From assembly GCA_934045075.1 (NCBI GenBank), contig OW203751.1:451501-515500 (forward strand): 64,000 nucleotides of DNA. The letters are read 5' to 3'. The notes under the pieces were generated by a model. The model was not told where the DNA came from. It saw nothing but the letters and a program-made list of their open reading frames with translations, and made no database searches. Origin of the DNA: Yponomeuta sedellus. Lineage: Eukaryota; Arthropoda; Insecta; Lepidoptera; Yponomeutidae. Of the stretch, positions 39,410-49,937 are shown piece after piece. Position numbers and translations under genes: made by a program. How positions within the stretch are numbered: the first letter of the stretch is position 1; every line of letters starts with the position of its first letter.

Positions 39410-39545
39410 GACAAGAGCGAGATTACCAATATTTTTAATAAAATAAAGGATTATAATACTGCTTTCAGCCATTATGACTGAAACACCAATAACACCACGT
39501 GACGTCACGCTTAGGTTGGGTGCGCGTAGACACATTTGACGTTTG
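39410..39545 (+). repeat. Repeat shared with 22150-22240, carrying CACGTG/TGACGTCA
   Basis: 'gagattac.aatattttaataaaataaa...ctgctttcagccatt' occurs at both places. Here an E-box and a perfect CRE overlap at 39498-39508. Confidence 0.55.
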
Positions 39546-40117
39546 ATCTTTGTGACGTCAGATTCGACGCTATGACACTGCGAGCTGTTTTCCCGCTTAT
39601 TTAAAATAATTTTAGAAAAGTGGCTTTAACCTTCGTTAAACTATAGTTTATTACTTAAATTTAGTTTTTTTTCCACATAATGGTAGAGAATTTAAAAATA
39701 ATTCTTCATGCCTATTGACCAAAGAACTAAGGATACTGATATACCTACCAATAAGATAAGCAAGTCAAAGTGTGCCCTTTACTGACTAACAGACCGAACG
39801 AATTCGAACTATAACTTTTAGCTTAAACTTAGTTAGTTATTAAGACCTGTCCATTTCTATGTAAGCTGCAGGTTTCCCAAAAAGAAAAGAATAAATAAAT
39901 AAATAATAAAATAAGATTCTCCAATCCAATTTGCCAACCAAATCCAACTCCAATTTCGAAAAAGAGTTTTTGGATACTTACTTTTTCATCTTCACGTGCC
40001 GTGTCCTATCGAATGTTGGCAACGAGCTTTCTTGCTATTAAAATTTCCCAATATAAACAAGGAATTGGTATTCTGTTGAAACCACTGTCTTAGGTTGTGT
40101 AACCATCTTTGGTTTCC

Positions 40118-40165
40118 CAGGGCTCCTTACTGCCCGTAACCGTAGGTTTCCAGTAAGGAGCCCTG
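40118..40165. repeat. 15-bp perfect inverted repeat
   Basis: CAGGGCTCCTTACTG (40118-40132) and its complement (40151-40165). Confidence 0.8.
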
Positions 40166-40177
40166 GACTTGCCTCGC

Positions 40178-40255
40178 AATTTTTAGCCTCTAAATAGGTT
40201 TTTAAATTTGTTCCTTAGCACGGGTTAGTGCATTAAAAATAAAAATAGTGTAATC
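40178..40255 (+). mobile_element. T1 SINE body and tail
   Basis: 'atttttagcctctaaatag' to 'aaaatagtgtaatcatg', running into the next unit. Confidence 0.85.
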
Positions 40256-40520
40256 ATGGGGTACAGTGATATCGTTCCGATGTTAAACCTAACTGCAAAG
40301 TGGGTAGTCGGGGCTGTAAGTAATGCAATTTGCTTAAGTCAGATGTCGCTGCCTGTACGTAATACAGAGAATATTGTAAAGAGGTTCGAAATTTCACTGA
40401 TGTCGTGAGTCGCCCATTGGCTCAATTGGTAGAGCGCTGGTACGGATAGCCAGAGGTTGCGGGTTCGAATCCCGGCATGGGTGAAATTTTTAGCCTCTAA
40501 ATAGGTTTTTAAATTTGCCT
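40256..40520 (+). mobile_element. T1 SINE, complete 5' part and tRNA unit
   Basis: Second unit of a head-to-tail pair; the tail after 'aaataggttttta' is missing. Confidence 0.88.
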
Positions 40521-40604
40521 CGCAATGCCTCGTAAGATAATGAGACTCAATCTATTGGTACGTTTCATTGTGATCATCAACCCATCTAGTTATTTCTTCT
40601 CTGA

Positions 40605-40642
40605 GGAAGGTATAGGCCATACTCCACCACGGGGTCCAAAAT
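40605..40642 (-). repeat. 5S-SINE small fragment
   Basis: 'ggccatactccaccacgggg'. Confidence 0.55.
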
Positions 40643-40906
40643 TACAAGTCCGAAATACTCCAATACTTTTTGACTGCACGTATCAGAAATTAAATGAGAC
40701 AATGCGCCAAAGAGCTAAGGTCACTGACATCCAATAAGATTAGCAAGTTGAATTGTGCCGTGTTCTAACCGAGTGAACGAACGTGGACTGTTGCAGATCT
40801 CCGATTTGAGTTTTTAAAAGCAGAGTTTGATTCTATAATTTTTATTGTTATTCTCTTTATTGCATAAAAAATTGGCGTACATAGGCGAACTTAATTCTAT
40901 TTAGAA

Positions 40907-41229
40907 CTAGCTGACCTAGCGAACTTCGTTCCGCCTAACAGTCGATTCTTTATTATATTCTTTTTAGTGCACTAACCCGTGCTAAGGACAATTTTAAAAA
41001 CATATTAAGAGGCTAAAAATGCCACCCGTGCCGGGTTCGAGTCCCGACATGGGTGGAATTTTTAGCCTCTATAAGTTATACTATTTTTATTTTTAATGCA
41101 CTAACCCGTGCTAAGGACAGTTATTTTTCTCTCCATAAGAACCATCCCCGTACTTCAAGAAATATTCTAAAAAAAGAATTAGCGAAATTTGCGCTTACCA
41201 ACAAATTAAGCGATTCATTTTTATATTAT
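40907..41229 (-). mobile_element. Helitron-like element split by a foldback T1
   Basis: The 3' end 'aactagctgacctagcgaacttcg' (minus: ...GTCAGCTAGT) at 40907, and the 5' end 'attcatttttatattataga' at 41229. The CTAG 3' end and TC 5' end fit Helitrons. Confidence 0.6.
40962..41118. mobile_element. Foldback T1 SINE inside the Helitron
   Basis: Minus tail and body to 'cacccgtgccggg', turn at TTCGAG, then 'tcccgacatgggtgg...agcctct' on plus, then another minus tail (41085-41117). The turn is in the tRNA T arm. Confidence 0.8.
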
Positions 41230-41590
41230 AGATTATCTATCAGCTTTGGAGACAATATTATCAAGACTGCAATTCACAATATAAAATTTACTCATTACAT
41301 TTACATTTATAATATTAGGGTAGGTATATACGAAACTTGGTACAGTGGTGGAATATTATGCCATTATAACATAACAATAAATAAAGATTTCTACGATTCT
41401 ACGAATCTGATAAGACAATTTGCCAAAGAAGAAGGTGATTGATGTACCTGTAACATTAGCAAGTTGAAGTAGCAGTGGGCTGGTCACACGCCGAAGATGT
41501 AGGTACTGACTGTATTGCTTTTAATTTCAGAAGCTTTATGTTATTACAGGCGTAACAATTGTATTGCAGTGCGAAGTAGCATTATTTATT
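41230..41590. other. Spacer with an open frame of no recognised family
   Basis: A 129-codon frame (41053-41442) begins in repeat DNA; its distal part has no domain I know. Confidence 0.3.
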
Positions 41591-41591
41591 A

Positions 41592-41912
41592 TACTATTTT
41601 TATTTTTAATACACTAACCCGTGCTAAGGAACAAATTTAAAAAACCTATTTAGAGGCTAAAAATTTCACCCATGCTGGGATTCGAACCCGCAACCTCTGG
41701 CTATCCGTGCCAGCGCTCTACCAATTGAGCCAAATGGGCGACTCACGGCATCAGTGAAATTTCGAACCTCTTTACACTATTCTCTGTATTACGTACAGGC
41801 AGCGACATCTGACTTAAGCAAATTGCATTACTTACAGCCCCGACTACCTACTTTGCAGTTAGGTTTAACATCGGAACGATATCACTGTTTTTAGCTTCTA
41901 AATAGGTTTTTT
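41592..41912 (-). mobile_element. T1 SINE with inverted body piece at its 5' end
   Basis: Complete minus unit to 'gatatcactg', then 'tttttagcttctaaataggtt' in plus orientation, so both ends show the same 24-bp motif inverted. Confidence 0.85.
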
Positions 41913-42084
41913 AAGCATTATTTATGCTTGAACTATTATTTGCAAAGTGATTTGTATTATTTTTAAACTGCTTTTCAATATATCAGACAAACCAGCAGAC
42001 TCTTAATGTAATACTGTTGACGTCAGCGAAGCGAACGTAAACCTTCGATTTTCAATTAGCTGTGAGATTTCTTTCGTGTCATGC

Positions 42085-42098
42085 ACGTAATTTTTGAA
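42085..42098 (+). repeat. Left target-site duplication of 5S-SINE
   Basis: ACGTAATTTTTGAA; repeated at 42462-42475. Confidence 0.92.
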
Positions 42099-42461
42099 GC
42101 GCTCGTGGCCTAGGCGAACCGAGTGATTGGAATCAATCACTTGGTTAAGCAACAACAGGCGCGGTCAGGTACGGGATGGGTGAGAGTCCCGTGACTACCG
42201 CTAGTGGCATTTTTCCGAGCGCTTCCGTGCTTCGCAAGGCACGTAAAGCCGTTGGTGCCGGCTGTCATATAATGGCAGTCTTTAAGCCATGTCAGAGGCC
42301 TTATGGGCGGCTTGATAACATCTGACAGTAAGGCCCGCCACTGTCTTACAATCCTCCACCAACCCGGACTTGGCCCCCGTGGTGGAGTATGGCCTAACCT
42401 TCCTGCGATGCAGGAAGAGACCCGTGCCCCAGCAGTGGGGACATACAAGGGTTGATAACGA
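42099..42461 (+). mobile_element. 5S-SINE, full-length reference copy
   Basis: 363 bp between perfect 14-bp duplications, so this defines the unit. The 5' 90 bp look like 5S rRNA: 'gattggaatcaatcac', GGTTAAGCAACAACAGGCGC, GGTCAGGTACGGGATGGGTG, 'ctaccgctagtgg', in the order of the 5S internal control region used by TFIIIA/Pol III. The middle is unknown. The 3' end (ctgcgatgcaggaag ... cagcagtggggacata) resembles the 'gcagtggga' ends of LINE-C and R-B, probably the LINE partner's recognition sequence. No coding capacity. Confidence 0.9.
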
Positions 42462-42475
42462 ACGTAATTTTTGAA
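42462..42475 (+). repeat. Right target-site duplication of 5S-SINE
   Basis: Identical to 42085-42098. Confidence 0.92.
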
Positions 42476-42945
42476 AATAAACCTTTTTTTTTTTTATTAT
42501 GGTTTAATGGCAACCACTAAATGTGTTTCTGCCAATGTCCGAGTTATATAAAGTAACAGCTAAGGGAATCGGTAATTTTAACCTTTTTATTATTCTTCGC
42601 CTTCTTGTTTTTCTTCTCCTTCGACCGTGTACGTTGCCATTCTGCGAGTCCGTTCGTAAGCATTCGCTTCGGTCGGTGTAAACGCAGTGAATGCAGTATT
42701 TTGCAGTTTGCGCTTGTAGGCTAAAGTGCGATGTTCGATAGAAGGAAAGGCATCATGATAATAAGTTTACTCACTCGAGTATGATGCGAACTCTACTTAA
42801 TTCAAACGAAGATTATTTATGTGTTAACTGTCTCTTTTTATTGCTCTTCTTTTGTTGCTGAAATGAACGTTTTGGCTATGGAATAAAAGTAAAATTCATC
42901 TGAAATTCGAGTGTCTTCAATCGAGGATTTTTTTATGTTGCCTAC
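42476..42945. other. Unique-looking spacer
   Basis: Moderately GC-rich at 42600-42760 with CCGTTCG/GCTTCGGTCGG; no repeat match and no gene recognised. Confidence 0.3.
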
Positions 42946-42949
42946 GTAC

Positions 42950-43115
42950 TATGCCCCACTACAGGGAACAGGGCTCCTTTCAGAGAGAGAAAGAGAGAGA
43001 GGTTATGGTCTTAAATTCCACGCATGTCCACCGCGGATAGGCAATTTCAAGCGCTGAGTCCACTGTTAGCGAGCTGTTACCACTTCACAATGCACGTATC
43101 TGTAAACTGAGGGTA
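42950..43115 (-). mobile_element. LepSINE copy
   Basis: 'ccactacagggaacagggctcctttcagagag' and 'ccgcggataggcaatttcaagcgctga'. Confidence 0.6.
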
Positions 43116-43264
43116 AAAAAAACAAAATACGACTAACCTTGCGGTCTCCGAAACTTGTCATTGGTTGTGTCTGTATGGAGCCACATTAATCCAAGAAATC
43201 AGATTGATTTGAGTGTCAAAACAGAAGCCGACATTGATATTGCAGATGTTTTTTTATATGGTGC

Positions 43265-43322
43265 ATCGCTGGAAGGTTAGGCCATACTCTACCACGGGGG
43301 CCAAGCTCGGGTTGGTGGAACA
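43265..43322 (-). repeat. 5S-SINE fragment
   Basis: 'aggttaggccatactctaccacgggggcc'. Confidence 0.65.
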
Positions 43323-43559
43323 CGATAAGTTATAGAAGATAAGTAATAAATTTAGGTAGGTATATTTTACATACTTACATTTATTAATTGAAATCCATGA
43401 ATTTATTGTACCGAACTAAATTCGGTACCTACCTAAGTCAAAACTTCTGCTCTACAGTGAGTAAAAAGTTCTTGATTTGATTTAGAATTACGGTCAGTAA
43501 AATAGGTGTGTTGTATTCTTAGATAAAAATTCTCCAATATCAGTAGGTCTTTGTGGAAT

Positions 43560-43656
43560 GCTCTGTGGTAAGTAGACCCGTGTCCAGTTGTGGACGAACA
43601 TTGGCTGACTAGTGAGTCTGTACCATGACAAATAAAGACTTAAAGAAAGAAAGAAT
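43560..43656 (+). repeat. LINE-like 3' end with (AAAG)n tail
   Basis: 'gaacattggctgactagtgag...gacaaataaagacttaaagaaagaaag'. Confidence 0.5.
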
Positions 43657-43936
43657 AAACATGCAAGGCTTACAATGTTTATATCACCTATAGGTACATA
43701 TCTAGACAGAACTTGGCTATAAATATTAATAAAAAAACAAGTGGTGTTTACAAGGTTCTGTCAGTAGGAATGCATGACAATCGGACATACGCTCAGCATA
43801 AGCTGTTGGATAGATATATCCTAAAAGCAGCGCTGATTTTCAGCGCAGCCCGTGTAACTCAACTAATACTTAACTACATATAATAAACTTATAGGTACTG
43901 CCTATGTGTACGCAAGATGTTTTAATATATTTTACC

Positions 43937-43949
43937 TACTAATTTATTA
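43937..43949 (+). repeat. Left target-site duplication of 5S-SINE
   Basis: TACTAATTTATTA; repeated at 44316-44328. Confidence 0.92.
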
Positions 43950-44315
43950 GAAGCGCTCGTGGCCTAGGCGAACCGAATGATTGGAATCAATCACTAGGTT
44001 AAGCAACAACAGGCGCGGCCAGGTACGGGATGGGTGAGCGTCCCGTGACTACCGCTAGTGGCATTTTTCCGAGCGCTTCCGTGCTTCGCAAGGCACGTTA
44101 AGCCGTTGGTGCCGGCTGTCATATAATGGCAGTCGTTAAGCCATGTCAGAGGCCTTATGGGCGGCTTGATAACTTCTGACAGTGAGGCCCGGCCACTGTC
44201 TCACAATCCTCCACCAACCCGGACTTGGCCCCCGTGGTGGAGTATGGCCTAACCTTCCTGCGATGCAGGAAGAGACCCGTGCCCCAGCAGTGGGGACATA
44301 TAAGGGTTGATAACG
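43950..44315 (+). mobile_element. 5S-SINE, full length
   Basis: 366 bp, very similar to 42099-42461, with a perfect 13-bp duplication; both are recent independent insertions 1.9 kb apart. Confidence 0.9.
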
Positions 44316-44328
44316 TACTAATTTATTA
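44316..44328 (+). repeat. Right target-site duplication of 5S-SINE
   Basis: Identical to 43937-43949. Confidence 0.92.
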
Positions 44329-44584
44329 CGTAGGTACATGGTCGTTTAATATATTTTCAGAAGCAGATAAGTAACATTACATAAAAATACGTTTCCCAGT
44401 TCTTTTCTTAGTACCTACTCATGGCATTGGCATTCCTTCAGTGATCATAGTTCAACTTTTTTTTTATTAATGTTAGTTCTGCATAGGTACTAGTGTATTC
44501 TTGTTATTATTATTATTACTATTTTATTTATGAATATAATTTGAAGCTGAAGAATGCAGAATGTAAGCTGAAGACAGGGCGTTG

Positions 44585-44655
44585 TGGCGCTCACTAGGGG
44601 AGGGCTATGTCCAGTGGACTACATAATATAGCCTGAACAAGAAGAAGAAGATATA
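44585..44655 (+). repeat. R-B 3' fragment with (GAA)n tail
   Basis: 'tggcgctcactaggggagggc...tagcctgaacaagaagaagaag'. Confidence 0.7.
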
Positions 44656-45020
44656 CGTGTTTTCTTTAGTCTTTATGTTAAAGATATAAAGACTAAAGAC
44701 TAGGAAGGTTAGGAACTAGTGACCTAGAAGCTATCGCCTTTGACCCTTTGAGTAATTGTCATTGGATATCTAAGTTACTATCAAACATCCATTGTGCGCA
44801 GTCCAGCAGTAATTTCAATTATTTCACTTTGTTACGTTTGTTATTAGCGTAGAACTGTAGACAATAGACATTCGTGATGTGAGTCATCCATCTGTCAAGA
44901 ATGAATTCTATTTGTACACTGACTCATAGGTAGGTACTTATACTTAATCAAGTATTAAGTAATTTGCATGTTTGAAGAGTTAGTAGGATTAATCTTTTTT
45001 ATTTATAAAATGCGGCTGTG
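44656..45020. other. Spacer, nothing recognised
   Basis: Short inverted copies of 'tttagtctttatgttaaagatataaagactaaag' at 44665-44700 only. Confidence 0.4.
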
Positions 45021-45024
45021 TCGG

Positions 45025-45265
45025 CCTAGAGAATAGCACCAACCCAAATTCTTCCCGCGGGTGTCGTAAAAGGCGACTAAGGGACACAAACCGGGGGCTG
45101 GGCAGCAGCGCCCCCTCCAGTATACAATTCCAGCAGACTGCGATCCCCAACCCGCATGCCCAGCGTGGGGATGGTGGGCATTACCTCCCAATGAGGTACA
45201 ACCTTGCGATGGCGCTCATTAGGGGAGGGCTTTGTCCAGCAGTGGACTAATATAGCCTGAAGAAG
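45025..45265 (+). mobile_element. R-B retroposon, full length
   Basis: 'tagagaatagcaccaaccc' to 'ctaatatagcctgaagaag', the same limits as 54822. Confidence 0.75.
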
Positions 45266-45289
45266 ATCTATATCAGATATAAAATTTAA

Positions 45290-45452
45290 ATGAAGGAAGA
45301 AATATTGACGAAACAATTATATAGGTTATTGCGAATGTGAGTGGAAGGGCTTGTAAGTGACGGCCCAGGCGGACATAGGTGGTATCTACATCGACCAAAT
45401 AAGGGATGTATTAGCAGGTAAAAAGGACCCGGAACCGGCGTGCGTGCAATTG
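45290..45452 (+). repeat. LINE-A fragment, 3'-truncated
   Basis: 'atgaaggaagaaatattgacgaaaca...' to 'ccggaaccggcgtgcgtgca'; loses its own 3' end, which is unusual for LINEs. Confidence 0.75.
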
Positions 45453-45459
45453 ACAACAT

Positions 45460-46329
45460 TTCAAAATTGTATGGAGCTCTAATTCGAAAACCATTTCGAG
45501 ATTTGGCTTTGTAAAGCACGTAAAAATTTATTTCAGTTTTTTCTGTGGTTTCATTTCCGAGAAAATGGTAAAAACACAAAAATACGCTGATGACGTCACA
45601 CCATGGCTCCCAGTGAACATGCCTGTGCCACGATGAAAAAAAAAAGTCAATTTCAAGATCTAACCTAAAAAATCAGTGTTGCCAATTTAGCGACTTAGTC
45701 GCTAGAAATGACGACTTTTGCGAGAGCCTTAGCGACAAGAAATAAGTTTTGAGGACAAAAATAATTTAGCGACTTAGCTGACGACCAGTATTATTATCGT
45801 CAAAATCTAAACCCTCAAATTGCCGTATTTATAAAAAAAAATCGCAGATCTGCCGTATTATCTTTTAATTGAATAATTAGTGACTGAAACACAAAAATAA
45901 TAAGTATATTTTCAACTTTCTATCATTTCTTCATCCTATATGTTTCTAATACACTGCTTGTGCAATGAATATTTTTCTTTGCTTTTCATTTTGATAAGCA
46001 TACTCGTAATTATCTCCTGACACCTGAAATTTTGTGCAACCGCCTTGATTTCGAATAGCTTGTTTAGCTAAGAGTAGGACATATAAAAGAGATTGCATGA
46101 GACATCTAGTTCAATTTATGTCAGCAGGAAAATTTTCTTTGGGATATCCCGAAAATCGGACACATTTATTACGTTTCGTTTGTAGTATTTTTTTGTTTTA
46201 AGGTTACGAGCATGTTGGACTTGAATTGCCGTATTATATGATACGGCAGTCGAAATCCTGCCGTATACCGTATATTACAAAAAACATCCATGAATTACCG
46301 TATATTACGGCAATTGCCGTATCAATAAT
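45460..46329. other. Spacer with CRE and TGCCGTA/TACGGCA palindromes
   Basis: A perfect TGACGTCA at 45591-45598. Several TACGGCA/TGCCGTA copies, including the hairpin at 46228-46247. 'tagcgacttagtcgct' near 45690 repeats at 45765. Confidence 0.35.
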
Positions 46330-46489
46330 AACACTGCTGACGACGTTTAAACCTGAAGATTTCGTTAAGTACAAGATAAAAAAATATGCCCAACACTATT
46401 TTTTACTTACTCAAACGTCTACTTCAACTGAGTCATATGAGAATGACGACGAAGAAGTGTTTAATTTATGTAGTGATGGCGAAGAATAA
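46330..46489 (+). other. Open frame with acidic C-terminus, possible exon remnant
   Basis: Continues VKYKIKKYAQHYF...ENDDEEVF, then LCSDGEE and a stop. The composition is protein-like, but there is no family I recognise; its upstream part lies in the palindrome-rich segment. Confidence 0.2.
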
Positions 46490-47450
46490 TTTTTAATTAT
46501 TAATTATCGTATTTCTTAAGTAGTACATTGTTATTCACGTGCCCCCCCCTTTATTTTTGGTTGCTGATGGTCTCCGAGGCCTATTTCATAGAACTCAAAT
46601 CATGGTTTTCATCATCACGGTTGCACCTCTTATTTTTGCTGCATCGTCATGATGCATGAACTCCAAAAGCATTGAAAGATCTACCTTGGGTAGATTTCAG
46701 CTGTCAGCGCGTACGAATCCGTCTAAATCTGAAAACTCCATTGTATACCTACCAATGACTTTCTTGTTCTTGTATAGGATAGAATTTGACTAGAGAGAAA
46801 TAAATATAACACTACACAAAGTTTGTTTACGTTAGGTAAACCACACAACATAATATCAGGGTTACCATACTTTATACTTACCATACCATAAACTGGCAGC
46901 AAAAACACTCCGAACGCAGATAAAGGCTTTGCCAACACAAAGTACATTTGACAAAAAAGGAACAACTACATATAAGGGATGATGAATTGAACTAAGCTGA
47001 TTTAATTGTATAAAAGAAAAACATATTTGCATATGTTAAAAAAATTCAGAAACTGTTTTTTAACATGGCCCTGGCAATACTAAAATGACATTTGTAACTA
47101 TATTTTTTTTTAGGATATTAGGCAAAAGAAAACATATTGTGAGCCTCGTTGTTTCGTCACTTCCGGTAAAAATATTTTAAACTTTAAAATGTAAAAAATA
47201 TAAGAAAACGTGCGTGTTTCAGAAAATAAAAAAATATGGTTTGTTTTATTTTGTATCTAGTTTCCTTTAGGACAATAAAATCCGTATGCTAAAAAAATGA
47301 AATGTTGTCAATTGTGTAATTTCTTCTAAAGAGTGAAATAAAAGGCTATATTATTATTATAATAAAGAGGTGTGCCTGTGATACGTACGAGGGTATGCCG
47401 CTTGCGCAGTCTCTGAAAAAACTCTTTCACTTCATTTTTAATTAAGTAAA
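46490..47450. other. Unique-looking spacer
   Basis: No repeat match in the window and no convincing gene. Confidence 0.3.
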
Positions 47451-47454
47451 CGAA

Positions 47455-47712
47455 ATATGGACGAAACAAATATATATTGCGAATGTGAGGGAAGGGCTGG
47501 TAAGGGACGTCCCAGGCGTGCATACATCGACCAAATAGGGGATTTATTAACAAAGGGGAAGATAAAAAGTACCCGGACCCGGCGTGCGGCATGCACGACT
47601 TATGAACGTTGATAAAGCGAAGGTGATCTGTCGGGATCATGGCAATTAGCAGTCCCTGGTCTCTGCCTACCCCTCTAGGATACAGGCGTGAGGTTATATG
47701 TATGTATGTACC
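47455..47712 (+). pseudogene. LINE-A 3' end
   Basis: 'gacgaaacaaatatatattgcg...' to 'gcgtgaggttatatgtatgtatg'. Confidence 0.82.
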
Positions 47713-47764
47713 TAGGTAGTAATGTACCTAGTTAGAGCGACCCACTAGACTACCAGTGGGTAGA

Positions 47765-47825
47765 AGAGACTGCCACTTGCCGATCCTGAAAGATCACCTT
47801 CGCTTCATCAACGTTCATAAGTCTA
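47765..47825 (-). repeat. LINE-A fragment, inverted relative to the previous copy
   Basis: 'gactgccacttgccgatcctgaaagatcacc...aacgttcataagtc'. Confidence 0.75.
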
Positions 47826-47984
47826 ACTACTTACTTAGGTAGATGTATTAAATATTTTACAATGTAGGTACTTAAACTACTCGTTATTTTATAAAGAGGA
47901 AAAGTTAATAATTTTCTTTGCAGTGGGTGATCTGATAAACTAAAGATGGTAGGTATTTAGTGCCTTCAAAATAAAATGAAAATG

Positions 47985-48415
47985 CTTTATTCAAAGCAGA
48001 AACTGCGGCTTAATGAACGTTACAAGTCAAACTACTTAGGTGTCCATTTCAAAATCTAGATCATTTCGGAGAAAAAATGGACAAAAAAACTTCAAACTTA
48101 GTCCTTTCAAATTCCTTAATTAACAGAGTTTACACAAATTTTACAAAACTCGAGCATTTTAGGTAGGCTTGAATTCCAGACATCATTGTCATGTAAATAA
48201 TCCTAAATATTATAGTAGCTCTTTTGGCACAAAGTGTACATTTTTTGAACCGCGCTTCAGTCAAACTTAATACCTATATATCTTCAGGGATTTTAATGCA
48301 GAAGCGTAGGTATAGGTACAATGCCCCATGAAGGATGTATTAACCTTTGCCAGCCTAAATCTTGGGATCAAAAATTTATGTTTATTTGTAGTATTTAAAT
48401 TGTGTTGTTACCTGC
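47985..48415 (-). mobile_element. LINE-B 3' end, uninterrupted copy
   Basis: Provides the empty-site reference for the insertion at 6431-6761: 'aatgccccatgaagg' reads through. Small TACCTA insertions disrupt the coding remnant. Confidence 0.82.
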
Positions 48416-48639
48416 AGTTTTAAGGGCTTCAGGGTGGATATAGGCTCATCCGATTACTACCTAATTACCTAAATATCTTAGAATGTGCGAGCGCTTGAGG
48501 GAAGAACAGCCTAAAAACTACATACGAATTAGGTACCGTTGTCTGTCAATTTATACACGTAGGCTCTACCTAGTTAATGCCTAACGGTGTCGTACCCACC
48601 TACCTGCTTAAAAACCCACCAGAATAAATCTGACCTATC

Positions 48640-49035
48640 GAGAACGACCAATCTTCAAACTACATAGCGCGGAGACTATCCGAACCGCCTCAAAATTACA
48701 TACAATAACACAAAACCCACAAAAAAAGGACCCACAATCCAGTCGAGAGCAACATTCCTAGAGCCAGAGTCAACAAATCATTCCATCCCCACTTCGGTGC
48801 GCCCAACGGCCAATGGGCTTCCAAAAACCCATCGTTCCGATTTCAAATAGGCCAATAGACCGGGTCTATGAGCCGAATGCACCGCGTGCAGCCGAGGAAT
48901 GCGTTCTAAATTCAAACGGACCAATGGCAGGGCGTCAAACTCCCTCCCTTCGGGAGAGAGCTGGCAACGTCGCGGCGCGGACCCTTCGGTTTGAAATTCG
49001 AATCGAACGTCATAATTTTATGCGGCGCGCTTAGG
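48640..49035. promoter_or_regulatory. Candidate CCAAT-rich promoter
   Basis: Four CCAAT boxes in the same orientation at 48648, 48810, 48852 and 48921, then a GC-rich part (48940-49035, 'ggcaacgtcgcggcgcgg'). Not repeated elsewhere in the window. No TATA box or adjacent gene recognised. Confidence 0.3.
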
Positions 49036-49287
49036 GGCTTTTGAGACATGTTTTTTATTTCTCGCTACTTGGTACCTATTGTACGAGGTAGAGTTGTTAT
49101 AAATTTAGACTTCAGTATAGTCTGAAGTCTAAGCTAGTTAAGATTTAAAAGTTAAAAAAACGTTTGATTCACATTAAATCTGTGAATTCAGAAGGCATGG
49201 TAGAGTTTCGTTTTCACATTGATCGACATTCCTGGAGCTACAGAACTGTGATTAGTTTGATTTATATTTTGGCTTCCATTAAACATA

Positions 49288-49426
49288 ACATAAAATAACC
49301 TCACGCCTGTATCCCAGAGGGGTAGGCAAAGACCAGGGACTGCCACTTGCCATGGTCCTGACAGATACCCTAATGTCCATTACCTAGTCGTCGCATGCAC
49401 GCACGCTGGTTTCGGATAAGATAAGA
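49288..49426 (-). repeat. LINE-A 3' end joined to a LINE-D tail
   Basis: LINE-A to 'cgcacgctggtttcgg', then directly (ATAAG)n of LINE-D. Confidence 0.75.
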
Positions 49427-49530
49427 TAAGAATATTCTTTATTGTACACCAGGAAAAAACAAAACATTATTACAAAGATACAGTACAATTGGCGGCCTTA
49501 TTGCTTAGAGCAATTTCTTCCAGGTAACCC
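49427..49530 (-). mobile_element. LINE-D 3' end
   Basis: (AAGAT)n tail, 'gaatattctttattgtacacc', 'ggcggccttattgcttagag'. Same as 55278-55400. Confidence 0.75.
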
Positions 49531-49935
49531 ACGATGGAGAGTTGCTGAAGGAAAAGTGAGAAGGGATACTTATTATGTTGCCCTTTGCTAGTAGGTACAT
49601 GCCCTATTGACAGGCAGGAGTATATCTGCCATAAAAACTTAACTTCCAGAAATAGCAGATAAATCACATTTGCTACAATTACTACAATGAATAGAATTAC
49701 ATTTAGACTTTGTTTTCTCGATCGTCCCAAGTGGGAACCGTTAATGTGAACTGCATTATTTATGACTCTGATTAATCATTAGCTTTGCTTTCATTAAAAG
49801 CTGTTAGTTATTATGGTCTGGAGTTAATGGGTGGCAGTTATTGCTCTGTGAATGGTTTGATGATACGCGTATTTTTTTTGCTGACAAAGGATTGATGAAA
49901 ATTACCGTTGTTCTTGTTGTTGGAATTATAAACAT
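49531..49935. other. Spacer, nothing recognised
   Basis: May include more of the LINE-D 3' region; no gene. Confidence 0.35.
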
Positions 49936-49937
49936 AT

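Noticed and set aside
39498..39508. Overlapping E-box and CRE as a gene promoter
   Set aside because: It lies in sequence shared with the repeat at 22150-22240, so it more likely belongs to a mobile element than to a host promoter.
41053..41442. 129-residue plus-strand ORF
   Set aside because: The first third is T1 tail and Helitron-like DNA; the rest has no recognisable motif.
42105..42190. 5S rRNA gene
   Set aside because: Only blocks of 5S similarity remain and they sit at the start of a 363-bp unit with target-site duplications; it is a 5S-derived SINE.
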